Position numbers and translations under genes: made by a program | Notes under the pieces: model-generated | Databases searched by the model: none | The model's input: the letters and a program-made list of their open reading frames with translations, nothing else | Told to the model about the DNA's origin: nothing | Origin: Bacillota bacterium | GTDB taxonomy: Bacteria > Bacillota > Sulfobacillia > Symbiobacteriales > Symbiobacteriaceae | Assembly: GCA_028287415.1 (NCBI GenBank) | Contig: JAQBPS010000406.1 | Coordinates: forward strand, 1-7,317 | DNA length: 7,317 nt | Direction of reading: 5' to 3' | Part shown: piece by piece, positions 6,110-7,317 of the stretch | Position numbering within the stretch: the first letter of the stretch is position 1 | Layout: every line of letters starts with the position of its first letter

Positions 6110-7228
6110 CTAGGCGAGTCTGTACCGCTGCACGATGCCCGCGTCCAATTCGACCCCCAGGCCCGGCCCCTGCGGCAGGGCGACCCGGCCGTCCTTGCCC
6201 AGTGCGATGGCCCCGCCGATCAGCTCAAGGCGCAGCGGATTGGGATTGCAGTCATGCTCCAGCCAGCGCCCATTGGGAATGGACGCGATGAAATGCAGGT
6301 TGGCCGCCAGGCAAACGCCCGACGAAAAAACGTGGGGGACGCAGGCCAGATTCCAGGCCGAAGCGAGTGCCGCAATGCGGCGGCACTCCGTGATGCCGCC
6401 CGCCCAGATCACGTCGGGCTGCACGATCTGAAGCGCCTGCGCCAGGATGAACGGCTTGAAGCCAAACCGGGTGGTCTCCTGCTCGAAGCCGGCGATCGGG
6501 AGCCATGTGGCGGCCGCCACCCGCGCACAGCCCTCGATGTCGTCGGGTGCCACCGGTTCCTCCACCCACGCCACGTCAAACGCCTCCAGCGCGCGCACCA
6601 TCTTCAAGGCTGTCGGCACGTCCCAGTTGCTGTTGGCATCCACCATCAGCGGCACGTCGGGCCCGATCGCCGAGCGCACAGCTGCGACGCGGTCCAGGTC
6701 CGCCGCCGGTGCCAGGCCGCCCAGTTTGATCTTGGCGGCCGTGAAGCCCTGTTTGAGGTAGCCCGCCACCTCGCTGGCCAGCTCCGACGCCCCCTTGCCC
6801 TCGCTGTAAAAGCCGCCGCTGGCGTAGGCCGGAACGCTGTCCGTAAAAGCGCCCAGAACCTGATAGAGCGGGCGGCCCATCGCCTTGCCGATCAGATCCC
6901 AGACAGCGATGTCCACACCGCTCAGGGCAGCGATGACGGCCCCCCGCCGGCCGTGTTGAATGGTGCCCTGGTAGGTGGCCGTCCAGAGCTTCTCGACCAG
7001 GAACGGATCCTGCCCGACGTAGTACGGGGCAATCTCTTTCTCAACGAGCGTGGCCGTCGTCTCCCACGGCCCGCCGAAACAGGCCGATTCCCCCACGCCC
7101 GTCAGGCCGCTGTCCGTTTCAATCTGGACCAGCACGGCGGTGCGCGCCGGTATGAAGTGCTGCGCATCCCAGATCGGCTTTTCCATGGGATACCGCAGCG
7201 GGATTGCGGAAACCCGGGTGATTTTCAC
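6110..7228 (-). CDS. Enolase-superfamily enzyme, mandelate racemase type (sugar-acid dehydratase or racemase)
   Basis: This is a 372-residue cytoplasmic enzyme of the mandelate racemase/muconate lactonizing family. The N-terminal capping domain (about 1-125) precedes the (beta/alpha)7beta barrel. All expected active-site residues are visible: K166-x-K168 (AKIKLGG), metal ligands D197 (MVDANSNW), E223 (WVEEP) and E249 (IAGFEQE), the D272 and H299 dyad (QPDVIWAGG, VPHVF), and E324. These match mandelate racemase numbering with an almost constant +2 offset, so it belongs to the MR subgroup that abstracts a proton next to a carboxylate. Dehydration of an aldonic or aldaric acid is the commonest role there, but the substrate cannot be read. 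A Phe at 248 replaces the usual Gly before the third metal ligand. The start is a GTG giving MKITRV. It overlaps the stop of the binding-protein gene (GTGA) and lacks a clear ribosome binding site, pointing to coupled translation. Confidence 0.9.
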   Translation of the reverse strand: MKITRVSAIPLRYPMEKPIWDAQHFIPARTAVLVQIETDSGLTGVGESACFGGPWETTATLVEKEIAPYYVGQDPFLVEKLWTATYQGTIQHGRRGAVIAALSGVDIAVWDLIGKAMGRPLYQVLGAFTDSVPAYASGGFYSEGKGASELASEVAGYLKQGFTAAKIKLGGLAPAADLDRVAAVRSAIGPDVPLMVDANSNWDVPTALKMVRALEAFDVAWVEEPVAPDDIEGCARVAAATWLPIAGFEQETTRFGFKPFILAQALQIVQPDVIWAGGITECRRIAALASAWNLACVPHVFSSGVCLAANLHFIASIPNGRWLEHDCNPNPLRLELIGGAIALGKDGRVALPQGPGLGVELDAGIVQRYRLA

Positions 7229-7317
7229 TTGGCGTACTTCATGACGTCGTCGTAAGTGGTGCCGGTCCAGGTGCTCTTGAACATGGCTTCCAGCACCGGC
7301 TTGGCGGTCGCCTGGAA
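7225..7317 (-). CDS. TRAP transporter solute-binding protein (DctP family), last 30 codons
   Basis: Only the C-terminal 30 residues lie in the window; the start is beyond the right edge. The frame reads FQATAKPVLEAMFKSTWTGT and ends TTYDDVMKYAK before TGA. A helix of the type 'F.KA..PV...F' is usual at the end of DctP proteins, which capture the substrate outside the membrane and deliver it to the DctQM permease. The identification relies on this short tail plus the downstream permease, whose binding protein would otherwise be missing. The TGA at 7227-7225 overlaps the GTG start of the enolase-superfamily gene by 4 nt. Confidence 0.7.
   Translation of the reverse strand, partial: FQATAKPVLEAMFKSTWTGTTYDDVMKYAK

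Noticed and set aside
5207..7255. 682-codon open frame on the plus strand opposite the TRAP and enolase-family genes
   Set aside because: It is an antisense shadow in GC-rich DNA: the product is low-complexity, rich in Arg, Gln, His and Gly, with no recognisable domain, while the minus strand encodes clear DctQM and MR-family proteins there.

Overview
The window is GC-rich bacterial DNA with every supported gene on the minus strand, so transcription runs from the right end to the left. Strong AAGGAGG-type ribosome binding sites, a sigma-A-like promoter, an RpiR-type sugar regulator and a multidomain PTS permease suggest a GC-rich member of the Bacillota (Firmicutes). That placement is an inference and cannot be refined from this sequence alone. 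I found no rRNA, tRNA, CRISPR array, insertion sequence or phage structural gene.

Right block (7317 to 4184): a TRAP-type uptake operon. It holds the last 30 codons of a DctP-like solute-binding protein, then an enolase-superfamily (mandelate racemase type) enzyme with a complete set of catalytic residues, then a fused DctQ-DctM membrane permease. The dctP stop and the enzyme start overlap by 4 nt (GTGA), and the permease follows after 33 nt. The layout suggests import of an organic or sugar acid and its racemisation or dehydration. The substrate cannot be read from the sequence.

Middle block (4183 to 3333): a decayed fragment of a major facilitator superfamily exporter, directly abutting the permease stop codon; then an AT-rich stretch with a good promoter driving a 104-residue Thr/Asn-rich protein of unknown function; then a long perfect hairpin that probably terminates that transcript.

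Left block (3332 to 1): a mannosylglycerate utilisation operon. It comprises an RpiR-family regulator, a PTS EIIABC permease (mngA) and the N-terminal 181 codons of a GH38 alpha-mannosidase (mngB). MngA would import and phosphorylate 2-O-alpha-mannosyl-D-glycerate, and MngB would split the product into mannose 6-phosphate and glycerate. mngA and mngB overlap by 4 nt (ATGA). The 130-nt gap between the regulator and mngA carries GTGT/ACAC inverted repeats that could be operators. Most of the window is recognisable metabolic DNA. The least explained items are the 104-residue protein, the gene-decay junction beside it, and the repeat-bearing mngA leader.
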